Shown here one piece after another: positions 34,084 to 46,490 of a DNA stretch of 64,000 nucleotides. The stretch is from Krasilnikovozyma curviuscula. Taxonomy: Eukaryota; Basidiomycota; Tremellomycetes; Cystofilobasidiales; Mrakiaceae. The position numbers and the translations under genes are program-made. The stretch spans positions 1 through 64,000 of the forward strand of contig MVAQ01000019.1 of assembly GCA_014825775.1 (NCBI GenBank). The letters run 5' to 3'. Every line of letters begins with the position of its first letter. Positions within the stretch are counted from its first letter, which is position 1. A model generated the notes under the pieces. The model was not told where the DNA came from. It saw nothing but the letters and a program-made list of their open reading frames with translations, and made no database searches.

Positions 34084-36517
34084 TCAAAGAGGGAAGAGAC
34101 TAACAATGAAGGCGGTATCGTAATCCAAGATCTCAGTGACAACAGCAGTACCAACTGTTCGTGCACCCTCTCTCAGGGTAAATCTAGCTCCCTTTTCGAG
34201 AGGAGTTGAAAATCCTGGGTTGAAAGCCATGTCGAGCTCAACTTGGTCTCCCGGCATGACCTGCACAAGAAGAAGCATGTATGATTAGAAGTATTTGGGT
34301 GAAAAGTAGTATGTAAACTCACAAGCTGAGAATCTTCGGTTCCGCTCTCCTTCGGCCATGAAAGGTTGATCATGCTGTCACCAGTCTTGATGAAAGCTTG
34401 TGGTGCATACTTGACAGAGAATGGAGTGTGTCGTCCACCCTCATCTTTCGATAGAACCTGTAGCGAATCAAGGTGGTGGGTCAGTTTGGGATCAGATCCA
34501 TGCAGCAGAAACAGGGGGCTCACGTAAACCTGAGCTCTGAATTTCTGCACTGGTCTCATTGTTCCGGCAGCAGTAACAACCATACCTCTTCTAACTTGCT
34601 CTCTCTTAACACCTCTCAGCAACAAACCTGCGTTGTCTCCAGCCTGTCCCTATATATGCGAGGAAGATGGAATCAGATCAGACACAGCGGGAAATACAGA
34701 GGCGAAGGCTGTGGGCTTACTCTGTCAAGCTCCTTGTGGAACATCTCAATACCAGTAAGGGTAGTCTTAATTGGCTTTTCGCCCATTCCCATGATATCAA
34801 CTTCAGCGCCCTTCAAGATGACACCCTGCTCAACACGCCCGGTAACAACGGTTCCTCTACCCTGAATAGAGTAGCAACCTACACAGCAAATGGCCTTGTC
34901 AGTCACTCTGAATCCTTATAAAATCATAAAAGTGGTACTCACTTTCAATGGGGAACATGAAAGCCTTCTCCAAATCTCTGGTTGGCTCCTGCAGCCAGTT
35001 GTCGGCAGCCTCCATTAGCTCCAGAACCTTGCTTTTTCCGATGTCGTCATCTCGTCCCTCAAGAGCAGCCAAAGCCGAACCCATGATGATTGGAGTGTTG
35101 TCGGCGTCCCAACCGTAGTGTCCAACCAAATCTCTCATTTCCATCTCGACCAACTCGAGCATCTCTGGGTCGTCGATCTGGTCAACCTTGTTGACGAAGA
35201 CGACAATACGCTGAATACCAATCTGCTTAGCAAGAAGAAGATGTTCTTTGGTTTGAGGCATTTGACCATCAGTGGCAGCGACGACAATGATGGCTCCATC
35301 AAGTTGAGCAGCACCAGTAATCATGTTCTTGATGTCTGTTTCAGTGTAAAAGAGCAAAAATCAACAACAAACTCGATCAGACAAAGGGTTCAGATGCTTA
35401 CAATCAGCGTGTCCCGGGCAATCAATGTGAGCGTAGTGTCTCTTGTCAGTTTCGTATTCAATGTGCTGTTGATGGTCGCGAAATTCATAAAAAAAGTCAC
35501 AGCAACATAGACGGAGAAACAAAAACAAAAACAAAGTTCTTGTTAATTACCAAACCTTTCAGTAGTAAAGATAGATGCATTGGGCACGCACAGCGGTGGA
35601 AATGGTGATACCTCTGGCTCTCTCTTCTGGAGCCTTATCGATGGAAGCGTAGTCCATGAACTTTCCGCTTCCACTTTGTTCAGTGAGACACTTGGTGATA
35701 GCAGCAGTCAAAGTGGTTTTTCCGTGATCAACGTGCTGTGGGATGATGTAATGAGTGAGCACTTTATGAGACGGGGTGGGGATTGTTGTGAATGGAACGT
35801 ACACCGATAGTACCAATGCTGCAGTTGCGACTCATCCATTAGAAATCGGCTTTCAAAAACACAGCAAATGGTCTACTTACTTGAAATGAGACTTCGATCT
35901 GTCGTACATCTCAGCGTAACCTCTTCGACCTTCGACAACTCTCGACACGGATGGTCGGGCGAACGGACGAGCAGCGCATGACCTGGCAAGACAGAGAGGG
36001 GAAGTGGAGACAGTGGTGGAGATCGTTCTAGCAACAATTGGAGTGGCTGAGAAGAAAATAAAGAAAGGGGTCAGCATGGCAAGCTTTCGAAGAAAGTAGG
36101 ATTAATAAAAAAGTTGTAAGCTCCATCTGATGAGCCCCCAGAATTGCAACTGACGCTGAAATCGCCATCCTAGCCAGCCTGTATGACAACGGTTATCCCA
36201 GAGTTCAGAGGTCAAGTTTCATACCACCCAGCTGGTCGGACGGGGGTCCAGCCACGAAAAAGCAGCTGTTTCATCACCTGCTTCAACTCCTCAAGCTTTC
36301 AACCTCCCGTGCTAATCACTTTATTACTTCGAAGCCCTTCTACCACCCTTTCCCTAACCGATATTATGCTCGACGAATTCCAACGACTTCTACTGGACCA
36401 CTCAGCGCCGCAATCCCAAAAAAAAAAGTGAGCAGGAGGGACTTCCAACTGACCTTTGGTTCGCCTGACTCCACCGTTGAGTGCCGATCTGGTGATTCCG
36501 AAAGACTGCTTCAACAT
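34084..36517 (-). CDS. TUF1: mitochondrial translation elongation factor Tu
   Basis: GTPase that brings aminoacyl-tRNA to the mitochondrial ribosome. Ten exons (36454-36517, 35881-36046, 35803-35818, 35592-35735, 35402-35465, 34943-35335, 34721-34878, 34524-34649, 34323-34457, 34084-34260) give 480 residues. Arg/Ser-rich presequence ([19 protein letters not shown]) then [19 protein letters not shown] (G1), ERARGITIS (switch I), DCPGHADYIKNMI (G3), [12 protein letters not shown] (G4), GSALAALEG (G5), [16 protein letters not shown] and [17 protein letters not shown] (domain 2), and [20 protein letters not shown] (domain 3). Odd: a 16-base exon carries the residues right before the P-loop. The first intron is 407 bases, much longer than the others, and an ATG at 36077 reads in frame through its acceptor, so an alternative N-terminus is possible. 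Confidence 0.96.
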
Positions 36518-37271
36518 TTTGATAATGGAAAATGAGCTTGTTTTGGTATTGAGAGAAAATCCGCATCTTGCAGCAGCGACATGTAAATTAGAAACCCGCG
36601 CGATAGCAGGAAAGCCACGAAGGCACGGTGCAACAAAAGTCCCGTATCCGCTGGCAGTCTTTGATGAAAGTGCGGTGCAGTAGTTTCAGCTTCTTATCCT
36701 CTCTAAAGTATAGAAACAACGCAAAAACTACCCAGTGGGTTGGGATTTGCTGTAGAGCAAACGGAGCGTTGCTCCTCAAGTCGTACCATTACACCCTGAT
36801 CGCAAACAGAGCGCTAGTGGTCCTTCTGGCTGTCGATGGTCTGGGAGATGATGACGCCAGAAGTTTTAGATGTCCGGTGCATAGAGTATAGAATTTCTTC
36901 TGCAATTCTTTGTCTATGACATGTTTGTCAGCGGTGGTTGACGACTAGTAGGAAAATGAACCCTAGCGTCGCAATATGATCAACGAATATTCGCTCTCAG
37001 AACCCAGTCTTAGAGCCCAGTTCTCTCAGCAATTGCATAGTGGAAGAGGTAATGTACAAGTGTAAATATTAATCAAATGTTGAATGTACTAGAAAATTGT
37101 CCAAAATTCTTGTCCAGGTACCTAAAACCCCACCCATTATTGTCTAAGCTTTTTTACACCGCCGTGGAAGCCCACTGCCCTTGTTCATTCATTCACAATT
37201 ATATCCTTGGCAATTTCTCTTCCCAGGTCTTACCCCCCTTTACAATCATACCATCCAGCCATTCCTCATGT
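36518..37271 (-). other. intergenic between TUF1 and DHA2 transporter
   Basis: 754 bases in tandem minus orientation. Holds the TUF1 promoter and the 3' UTR of the transporter. No coding pattern in either strand beyond chance frames. Confidence 0.45.
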
Positions 37272-39952
37272 TCAATGTACTGGGCCTTTCGAGCCTCTGG
37301 TATCGACATCTCTCAAACCAACGACAGCTAGGATCAGCGCAAAGCCAGCGATACCGGTGTAACTATAGGTAGCATATTGGTACGACTTGAGGAGTATTTC
37401 TTTTTCAGTACCAGTGGCCGTTTTCTGTGCTGATTCTGCTACAGCAGCTATAAGTCAGGCACAAGCGCGTTCAGATACGATTGCCTGCACACTCGGTTTT
37501 ATTGGACAAGCTCACCAGCTATTGCAACTCCCACTCCACTACCCAGCTGAAATCCAGTGTTTATCAATCCTCCTGCAAGACTTTTAGCTGATTTGGGGAC
37601 TGATGCCAACATGGAGATGGAAATTACGTTGTCTAGTAAGGTGTATGTCCAACCAAGAATTTGTCAGCTCATTCGCCAGGTGGTTCGCTTTCGACGACTA
37701 GACCAACGATAGGAGCCCAGAGATTCACTTACAGCTTGTACTGATACCAACAACGCTGACAATACTGGCGGGAAAAACACCACGCCAAAAAGAGGTGTTG
37801 ACATCCATCACCATGATGCAAATGGCTGAAACCACGCAAAGCGCCAATCCCACGACCACCAGAATCTTGGTTTTAACATGGTCAACGAGAGTTCCCATAG
37901 CAAAGCTCGTCAGGAAGCCAAGAACACCCATTGGAATCAATCTGAGACTTGTTCCAGTTGGGGAGACATCGCAGATGTTTTCTGAGATGAGGACGATGTA
38001 GTAGCAGACTGCTGACCAGTAACAGTAGACCAGGAATCCAACAACCCAGGTAACTGCGAAGTTCTTCTGCTTCCAGAGGTAAAGCTTGAGATAAACAGGC
38101 ATGTCAGCAATAGTAGTGACATAGGAAGACAAAAGAACCCACAGGCATAAGTGGGTTCTGAACTTTCTTCTCCGCGTAGGCGAAACCGATTAAGAGCCCA
38201 ATGGATAAGAAGAGGCAAGCCCTTTTACCCATATGCATGTCAGCTTCAGGCTGCAGCAGGTGATTTGCAAGCAAAAGAGAACTTCGAACAAGGTAACACG
38301 TACAGGATGAACCCCTTCGTCCAGCCAAACTGCTCACCACCTGAAACTACAAAGGTAAGAAGGATCATTCCCGAAGTTCCCAGTCCTAATTAAAGTGGAC
38401 AGTCAGCAATGACGGTTTAGAATACAAGAATACTATCACGTTTATGTCTTCTTACCAGCTCCCAAGAAATCCATCGCTGGCTTCTTTTCCTCCTCCTCTT
38501 CCACATAGGTATTGGGGACAGGTTGCGAGTGTTCAGGGAATTCAGTGGCCTCTTCTTCATCAATTGCACTCTCTCCCATCGTACTAGCTTCAGCCATGCC
38601 AGCTCTCAGATCTTGAAGAGAGATGGAATCCCCTTCCAACTCCGCTACCAAATTGGAACCTCTTCGTCTGCTGGTAGAACCATCACCTCCTGGAGCTCTT
38701 AGAGAGCTGGAATTAGCTCTTCTTTTACCCAGATTGGCTATTCGAGCAAGAGGTCCTTTGGCTTGTGAAATGCCCAGTGCTGTGCCTGTCGAAGTGGTGT
38801 TGATTTTTTTCTTCTTCCTGTCTCCGGGGATGACAGCGAAGCCTGCAATGGCTATTCCGAACGACACGGGGCCAGTGATAAAAAATATGTATTGCCAAGA
38901 GAGGGCATCCGCAATGAAACCTCCGCAAATGATTCCAACAACGAAACCGACAGCTCCAGCTGCTCCAAAGAGACCAAGCGCTCGATTCCTGTCGTCACCT
39001 GTGAAGGTATTGGTCACAATACCAATTGCAGAAGGAACCTAGCGGACCACTCAACACAAAATAGACGGGATGATGAATGACAGTGATAAAGAAGAAAAAA
39101 ACATGTCAGAGGTTACGACCTAACCGTTGGATCAGGCGCGAAATAAACAGATTAAGTACCGTTAGAGCGGCTCCTAAGCCCTGAAGGGCTCTCATACAGT
39201 CTAAAGCAACCGCCTGCTTTTGAACACCACATAAAACTGTGAATAAACCGAGCCAGAGCATGCCTGATTCGAAGATAAGCTTCCTGCCGTATCTATCAGC
39301 GAGAACACCGGACAGGAGCAGGAATCCTCCAAAAACAAGCGTGTATGCACCTATTATAATAAAACAAAGAGAGTATCAGGCTGCTGTTCTAAGAGAGAAA
39401 AGTTAAGACGCTGGAGCGTTGAACAGCTTCGGTGCGCGTCATCGTGCTTCACAGAACTTACTCTGCAACCATTGGAGCTGAGATGGATTATCTATTCCAA
39501 GACTCTTAGCCAGAGCTGGGAGTGAGATTGTGACCTTCGGGAAAGAATTGCAGGTTTGGGTCAGCTAGCAGTAACGTCGCAGTTGCTCCGAGAATCTGTA
39601 CAAACAAGATACTCACTGAAGTCACGTTTACATTATCCATCATTTGAGCGGTTCCAAGCACCATAAGAATGGCTGAACCTCTCAGAGACTTTAGAGCGTA
39701 CACCTGGCCATCTTGAACCTCGGTCGGAAGGACAGCAATGCCTCCCATTCCGCCTTCTTCCAACACACCTCCAGCATCATTGTTCTCAACAGTAATGCCG
39801 TGATTTCTGCTGACAGCTGGAGTAAGCTTGAAATCATCATCGTCGAGCGGGATTTCCGTCCTCGAACCACCAGCCAAGGTTGAGGAGACCGACGGCTCGT
39901 ACGCCAAGCTGGGGATGTCGACTTCTTCCAAGGGACCAGAACGAGCGTCCAT
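37272..39952 (-). CDS. MFS transporter, DHA2-like, with long central loop
   Basis: About ten exons, roughly 650 residues. N-tail acidic and hydrophilic (about 100 residues), then SAILMVLGTAQMMDNVNVTS (the D1-like helix one), QLQWLQSAYTLVFGGFLLLS, DRYGRKLIFESGMLW (motif A), RALQGLGAALTVPSAIGIV (motif B), GAAGAVGFVVGIICGGF (motif C) and WQYIFFITGP. Between helix six and seven is a loop of about 125 residues with SRRRGSNL and a Glu-rich end, likely phosphorylated and cytosolic. The second half has FAVTWVVGFLVYCYWSAVCY and VISISMLASVPKSAKSLAGG, ending in QYATYSYTGIAGFALILAVV. Related to aminotriazole/benomyl-type exporters, substrate unknown. Last exons were found by following splice signals to the stop at 37272. 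ATG at 40012 is an alternative upstream start. Confidence 0.9.
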
Positions 39953-40755
39953 CGTGATTGTGCTTGGAGGGCAGTGTCGTTCGAGGAAAATGTAAAGATC
40001 TAAGTAGTTCAATTTTTAAAGACCCCGGTGTTAGTCAGAGGTCGCCACTGATGGGTGGCTGGAGTGCTCCATCGATCCAAAGGGCCGCTCACAAGTGTGC
40101 TGACCGGTATCTTATCCACTCGGTGTATCGAGGGAAAGCAAGAGAGGGGAGAAGAGTGCTACGAACGCGGTATTCTTGGTATTTTATCGCTCTGGATATT
40201 AACCAGGTGAAATTCAGCTAAACACCGGGTGCTTGTAATCAAACCTAGCGAGGGTTCAATTTGATTTGATAATTCCAGAACACAAACGCCGGCTCGTCGG
40301 TAACTCCCTAGATCTTGGAACCGTTTAACAATCTGGAATTCACGCTCTTACGTGACAGCCATTGCGATATCGAACGATGCAAGGGTCCATTTTGCTCTGT
40401 GAATTCTCTGCAGTTACAATTGAGATCTGGCATGGACTAAGAGCGAGTTTTTCAATCGAGACACGTCAAAAAGAGTTTCGAGAAGGATATCGGTCCGCCG
40501 TGCAGCTCTTTCTTCCAATTGAACTGCACCACCTCGCAGCTTGCTTCGTAGCAATACTCTATGCAAGAATCTCTCTCTTATTCATCCTAAATGTAAGAGT
40601 GTAAACTATGTCTAATTATGTGAGTCCAGTAGAATCCGTGTCGTAATGGTTGCGGTCTAACTAACGACTTCCAAACTCCAAGTCCAGAGCAGAGTGACCA
40701 ATTTTGTAATACTATCTCAGGGTAGAGATAGTCAGATATGAGGAGAATATTCCAC
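39953..40755 (-). other. intergenic between DHA2 transporter and CBR1
   Basis: 803 bases, AT-rich, tandem minus orientation. Several short frames without recognisable product. It must hold the transporter promoter and the CBR1 3' UTR. Confidence 0.45.
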
Positions 40756-42090
40756 TTAGAATACGAAAACCTGATACGAAACGGAGAAGACGTCATTGAG
40801 GCTGTCCTGGTACCTTAATAATTCTGTCACTCACCTTGTCTTCCAACTTGCAGTTGGCGTTGGCCTTCGGATAACCCAAGTCATCAAGGTGGACCCTAAA
40901 AATGAGTTATACAGCGGTCAGTAATCGCGTTCAGTATCCAAAAAGAATGCACAGAAAGGCAAACTCACTTCATCGCAGTCATCATTGGTCCAGGGCCACA
41001 CAACAGGACCTTTCCGCTCTCCTCCGTGAGGGCTCTAGACAGATGCTCTTCAATCAACTCCTTAGAAACGAATCCGACACCTTGAGTCCATGCAGTGGGT
41101 GGCTTGTTCAAGACGTGGAAGACCTTGAATCTGCCGTTTGAAGATTCAGCGAGGGCCTCGATCTCGGTTCTCAAGACTATTCCATGGCAAAGAGCATGTC
41201 AGCTTCAATGAGTCATGGAAGACAGTATTTAAAAGTCGATTCTTACGGATATCGCTCTCTTCAACGTTGGCGTAGAGCAAGCTCAAGGTGGTCTTGTCCT
41301 CTGGGTTCTTGAGGGAGGCTCTGATGATTTGAAGCATAGGAGTGATACCAGTTCCACCAGCAATCATAGAGAGATGGGTAGACAGAGTTGGACTGGAACG
41401 GAAGCGAAGTCAGATGCAGGCCATCACACAAGAGTTGCGCTTTTGGTCCCAACTCACGAGTAGATGAATTTTCCTCTTGGACCCTTGATAGAAATCTTGT
41501 CGCCAATCTTACGGTCAGCAAGGTATTTACTGATGTTGCCCTTCTCGTAGGTCTTGACAAGGAGGTCAAGGACACCCTTGTCGTCGTCGGACGAAGTTGG
41601 GGTGTAAGCCCTGGTGACGACGTTTCCATTGATGTTAGCCTGAATAGCGACGTGTTGTCCGATGGGAAGACCAAGAGTAGCGGTTTCAGATGGAAGTGCT
41701 AGACGGTAGCTTGATTCAGTGGCGAGAAGTCAGAACCCTTCAAGAGTGAATCATCTTGAAACGAGCGGCGAACCTACAGAGCGGTGTTGTGTGTGATAAC
41801 AATCTTCTCCTTCAACTTCAACTGAAGCCAGGTGTCCTTGTCTAGAACAGACTTTTCAGGCTCTACATCATCAAATGAAGCAGAATCAGTCAATCTGATC
41901 TCGCCGTACCACTACGCGCCAGGAGGAAAACCGCAGCGTCCGTCCGCGAAGAAGTGGGATTTTTCTCCCTTCTATAATAACGAGACTCACTGGCACCTCT
42001 TGTAAACAGGTGGAAGATAACGATGGCAGCGACACCAACAGACAGTCCGAGGACCATCGACAGGATGGTCGATCTTTCCAAAGCAGTCAT
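40756..42090 (-). CDS. CBR1: NADH-cytochrome b5 reductase
   Basis: FAD enzyme passing electrons from NADH to cytochrome b5, used by desaturases such as the one at the left window edge and by sterol synthesis. Several exons, about 295 residues. N-terminal membrane anchor [20 protein letters not shown], then [51 protein letters not shown] (FAD-binding RxYTPxS), [34 protein letters not shown] (NADH-binding GTGITPM), [25 protein letters not shown] (CGPGPMM), and the C-terminal VFVF. The last exon codes only VFVF and stop (40756-40770). The single anchor fits the ER/outer mitochondrial membrane form (Cbr1) better than Mcr1, but this cannot be settled here. A spliced upstream frame ends 8 bases before this ATG. 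Confidence 0.95.
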
Positions 42091-42098
42091 TTTTTCTA

Positions 42099-42596
42099 TT
42101 AGAGGTCGAGGTGGTTGTTCTGCTGGAGGACGAGGTCGTCGAAGATGGTGTGAGACTTGACGGGTGGAGTTGAGAGGATGTCACGTTCTGCCCAGTCGGT
42201 GAAAGCTGGGAGGACGTAGGAATGGAAGAGGAAGACCAAAGTACCAAGTGTTCTGCAACGTCGACAGCGAACCCCAGCAGAATGTCAGCAATGCTCTTAC
42301 GTATTCTCATTTCTCGCCAGACAGAGTGGATATACAGCATAAAACTCACATGAAGAAAGTAAGCAAGAAGATGTACTGCGATGTTGTGGGCATACAGATG
42401 ATGGGCAGATGGCTGTCGAGCGAACACTCACGAATGCGACTGGCCATGCAAAATCAAATGTTGCGCTGGGGTGGCACACTTTCAACTCATGTTGCGGATG
42501 AGGGGCGCAACCTGGATATACATGGGTGTTCGTAAGGCTGAGGGTCGAGAGGTTCGTTATGTCGTCATCAGAAGAGAGAAAAAGGTAGCAGTGCAA
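42099..42596 (-). CDS. candidate small spliced ORF just upstream of CBR1
   Basis: Three pieces with good splice sites keep one frame: 42432-42596, 42350-42375 and 42099-42252, giving 114 residues with one membrane helix (FYIFLLTFFITLGTLVFLF) and a polar tail ending in LVLQQNNHLDL. The stop TAA is followed by TAGAAAAA and then the CBR1 ATG: 8 bases lie between. I do not recognise the product. The first 50 residues look like leader sequence, and the only in-frame Met is the first one, so the true start is uncertain. A competing reading starts at ATG 42447 (MASRI...) and stops early. Either this is a small gene in a dicistronic transcript with CBR1, or the introns simply sit in a long CBR1 5' leader with upstream ORFs. 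Confidence 0.4.
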
Positions 42597-42713
42597 TGCG
42601 ACGATGCGTGAGCAGAACTCGGAATAATGTATTTTAAACGAGAAGAAGAAAGTGACACGAAGAGTATTATTGTTAGTTTATTGTTTTAATGTCAATTGAT
42701 GCATTTCCCATAA

Positions 42714-45700
42714 TCAGACGCTCCTTCCATCAAGCGAAGAAGACTCTCCGCCATACCCAGAGTCTTCTATCTGTGACGGCGTGACTTGAAGCAGCGCTGC
42801 AGCATCGGACGATGAGAGCCTCTGATGGGTAACTGGCCTGGGGATGGGAGCTCTTGGACCTTTCGGCGATACTTTTACTGTCGTGCTTGCTGAAGAGGGT
42901 GTTGTGGGTGTAGGAGGAGCCGCCAATGAGGGTTGATAGGGTGATTTATCGACTGCCTGGACGTAAGACAATCTTCTTTCGATCCCAACGGATGGAGTGG
43001 ACGGTATGTTTGCTACTGCTTTAATGATGAGGTTGCCATTTTCATCCCGATGACCTTTGTCCTCCTCGTGAGCGGACCCCCAAGAATAGCGGCGCGCAGC
43101 AGCCACTTCGGGCGTCAACGAGCTGGACTTAGCTGGACGCTTGAAGCTGGATGGAGACAAGTTGAAGTCACTTTCTGTTGCAGATGCAGCTGGTGGTGTT
43201 CTTTGGGCCGAATCCAATGGCGGGGGAGGTGGTGGTCGACGCTGATCTTTGGGTGATAGAGAACCGTCCACAGATGGAAGTGTCGGAACAGTATTGAGCT
43301 TCTCCCTGTCAGACACTAGACCTTGCGGCTCAGTGATGCCCAAACCTGCTCCATTCTTCTCATCAATGGATGGCTTCTTCGCCGTGAACTTCCTGAACAA
43401 CCCGCCGAACCCACCCGATTTCTTTGAGATGCTGTTGGCACCCGCATCGTTCCCGTTGTTCAACTTTGACTTCTTGCCTTTAGCGTTGACTAGTGGAGCA
43501 TTGAGAACAACAGTTGGTGGGGTGACAAGTTCTGGCGTTGGGAATGGGACGATTTTCGGTGAAGTAGCAACAGCTAGTTTGGGGGAAGGATCTGCGTCCA
43601 CGGAGGTGGCTCCTGTTGAGGTCGCTGACGTGACTGGCGTTAGCTTTGGAGAGGAAAGCGAGCCATTAGATGAGCTAGCTCTGGCAAAATGTGGAGTAGG
43701 AGGTACGGGCGAGGCGGTAAGCGATGGTTGAGGTGGGATCTCCACAGCTGCTGATACAGGTGCAGGAGCTGGAGCTGGAGCTGGAGCTGACGCTGGTACT
43801 TCAGAGGTCAAAGAGACTCCAGCTAGGAGCTTTGATGAGCTCAGTACAGAGCTAGCCTCTGATGACTTGCCAGACGACGACTGCTGTCCAGTCATACTGG
43901 AAAGTCTCTTGGACGACGAGGACGTTGAAAGCCAGCCCCTCTTCTTTTCCACAATAAACACTTCCTGTTCTGAAGTTGAAGGTGTGACAGAAGAGATCGG
44001 AGTAGAGGGGGTCGTGTGTGGTTTAGGTTGTACGGCTGGGGATGGCGGTGATTGGGCAGCTGGTGACTGCATTAACGGAGGAGACGAGATCGACGTCATG
44101 CCCATTCCTTCTCTGAACCCAGGATTGGAGCGAGATCGATTCCTTGTATTCTTCCTGCCCAAACCTCTGATCGCGCTCTTGTCTTTTCTGGTGGTGGTCG
44201 ACTCATCGTCAGTCACCGCTGGAGTTGCAGTCGGACTAGATTTTCTGGACCAGATTGAACCTCGTTTCTTGATCTTCGATCCTTTGGAAGATGATCTGGA
44301 TAGAGAAGTTGGCGCCATTGTTGGCGTAGATGGAAGGGATGACACCGAGAGAGGTGATGACGCGTATCGAGGTTGAGGCACAGTTAGAGCCTATTCAAAA
44401 GGGCGAGGGAGTCAGCACACCCATCAAAGAGACAGAGACAATAAGCAAGGAAGAAGCTGAAACAGAAGAAAGACGAACCTTCGTATCTATGCCATCCTCC
44501 CAGTTCTTTTTTGTCATCGATGTTTCAACGTGGCTCCTCCTCCTGTTCTTCTCACCAGGGTAGGCCCCTTTACCCTTCCTATCCCTCGAATTCTGATTCA
44601 TCGGAGGACCCTCCCAAACGGGCCATGGATTGTCCAATGCACTACTCATGAGAGATGCAGATCGAGATGTCATGGACGATGGATAAGGACCCGACATCAC
44701 CAGCGACGGAGGGTACGGCGACGACTGGTTCGAAGCCATGGTTGGAGCCATAGCACTAATCACACATAAAAAACGATGCATCAGTAAACAAGATTGTAAT
44801 GTGGAGGTTGTAGCTGTGGGTTTTGTTGATCGAATGGAGCAGGGATAATTGTTGCTCACCCGAAATCGCTCTGCCTGTAAGACGAGATAGACCCGTCCAT
44901 GATACGAGTCATCCTTCTCATGGTATCCAAAGGCCTCTCATTTTGAGATCTAGCAGCAAAATGGGAAGAATGTCGAATCAGTGTGAATTTTGGCTATCTT
45001 GGCGTGACGACTTGCGCGAAAGCTTGGGAGCAAGACTGACCTGTAAGGGTTGGAAAGATCGGGCAAAATATCAACCGTCTCTCCAGGTAGCCCGTTGATG
45101 TGTTTCCCATTGACGATGCCAACAACTAAAGGCGAGGAGTAGGCGTCCATCTTGGGCGTGATGTTCAAGGGAGGACCTAAAGTGTAACCTGCCAACGAGC
45201 TCGAGCTGCTGTCTGGTGGAGTGCCTTCAGCTTCTATATCCCCATAAAACGGGGGTCGAGGCTGGTCATCGAGTTCACTTGGCGTCTTCGGTTGGTATGC
45301 GTAGGTCGATTGAGTCGAGGGTGATGACGGACCTGACGCGAACTGTGGAACGCCTGGTGTTGAATTTGACGAAGCTGATCTTCGTCCGGTTGTTCGTTCA
45401 AAGTATTCAAGACCTGCTCCATCAAATTCTACTGGCTGGGCTTCAGGGGCCTGTAGTTCAATTATAGAAGACGCACGTTTGCGAGTGCCATCGTTGCTGG
45501 TAGCGGCGAACAGAGAACCTTTACTGCTTTTGCGAGGACGACCGACAACTTGGCCGATGCTGTTGCTGGAAGGCTGACGAGGTAAGTCAGGTACTGGATT
45601 AGCGTTGGGCTCGAATACAGGCCTGGGTGCCTGCATTGTTGAAGCTCCTGAGCTCGATCTTCGTTTCCAAGGCACACTCTGAGCAACAGGAGGGGCGAAA

Positions 45701-46490
45701 TATTCCGACTGTACGCCCACGTGGTGAGGATGAAGCGATAGATTAGAGTGAAGAGGTGGAGACTTAGATAAGCGTGAATGGAATGAGCCTGGGGATCCAG
45801 GTTGGTCTACCGCTGGAGGCGAGATTTGCTGAGACTAAGGAAACAAATGCCGCATCGAAAGATAAACACAGCCTGATCAGCGACAGATGACACCACAATC
45901 GAGCGAAAAAGATCTTCTGAACTACATCAGGAGAGCTATGCAGCACCAATTCTATCCAGCCATGCGGCTAGAATGACGAGAGCAAAGTGAAAAACTTGGC
46001 CAAAGCAAGGCCACCCTCGACGTGATGTTTCCGCCTGCGGCTTCACCCCAATTGGGACAGGCAGCGAGTTCCCACTCTGGCCAGTACAGCACAACGATGT
46101 ACTGTGGAAAGAGGTCTTCTGCTGCCGAGATGTATGACAGCTTCGTTTAATACACCCAAGGAAAAAAAGCCGACCCCAAGCTTGACATGAAACTGCTGAG
46201 CACCAGCTGCGTGCGATCGAGGGTCTCGCACCACATTCGACATTTTGTCCCAACCTTTCTCTTCAAGTAGCAAGCACATACACAAGACAGAGAAAGAGCT
46301 CACGTACCGTTTCATAAGGCTGTTCAGCAGCGAATGGGTTGAACTGGGCAATGTTGGACGACGAGCTCTGCTTCTTTTTGTGCAGCGAGCTGCGGGATTT
46401 TTGGTTTTGCAGGGGGATAGGAGGAGAGAGAGGTAAAGGTACAGCAGCAGCTACTGCCATTCCATTTTCGTGGACCATGGCTGCGTCCAC
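42714..46490 (-). CDS. large Ser/Pro-rich low-complexity protein, function unknown
   Basis: Five exons (46308-46490, 45041-45834, 44860-44949, 44479-44755, 42714-44390) join in phase to 1006 residues. I see no known domain. Composition is dominated by Ser, Pro, Thr and Lys/Arg with many SP/TP and RxxS sites, e.g. KKRGSIWSRKSSPTATPA and AARRYSWGSAHEE, an AP repeat (APAPAPAPAPVSA), a poly-Pro run RRPPPPPPLD and a basic patch with GLFRKFTAKKPS. Short ordered-looking islands include the block around NPFAAEQPYET near the N-terminus and NGLPGETVDILPDLSNPYRS, RPLDTMRRMTRIMDGSISSY in the middle. Such proteins are often scaffold or cortical adaptor proteins regulated by phosphorylation; this is only a general resemblance. 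The intron 45835-46307 is 473 bases, far above average, and may hide a further exon. Start at 46490 or 46478. Confidence 0.75.
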
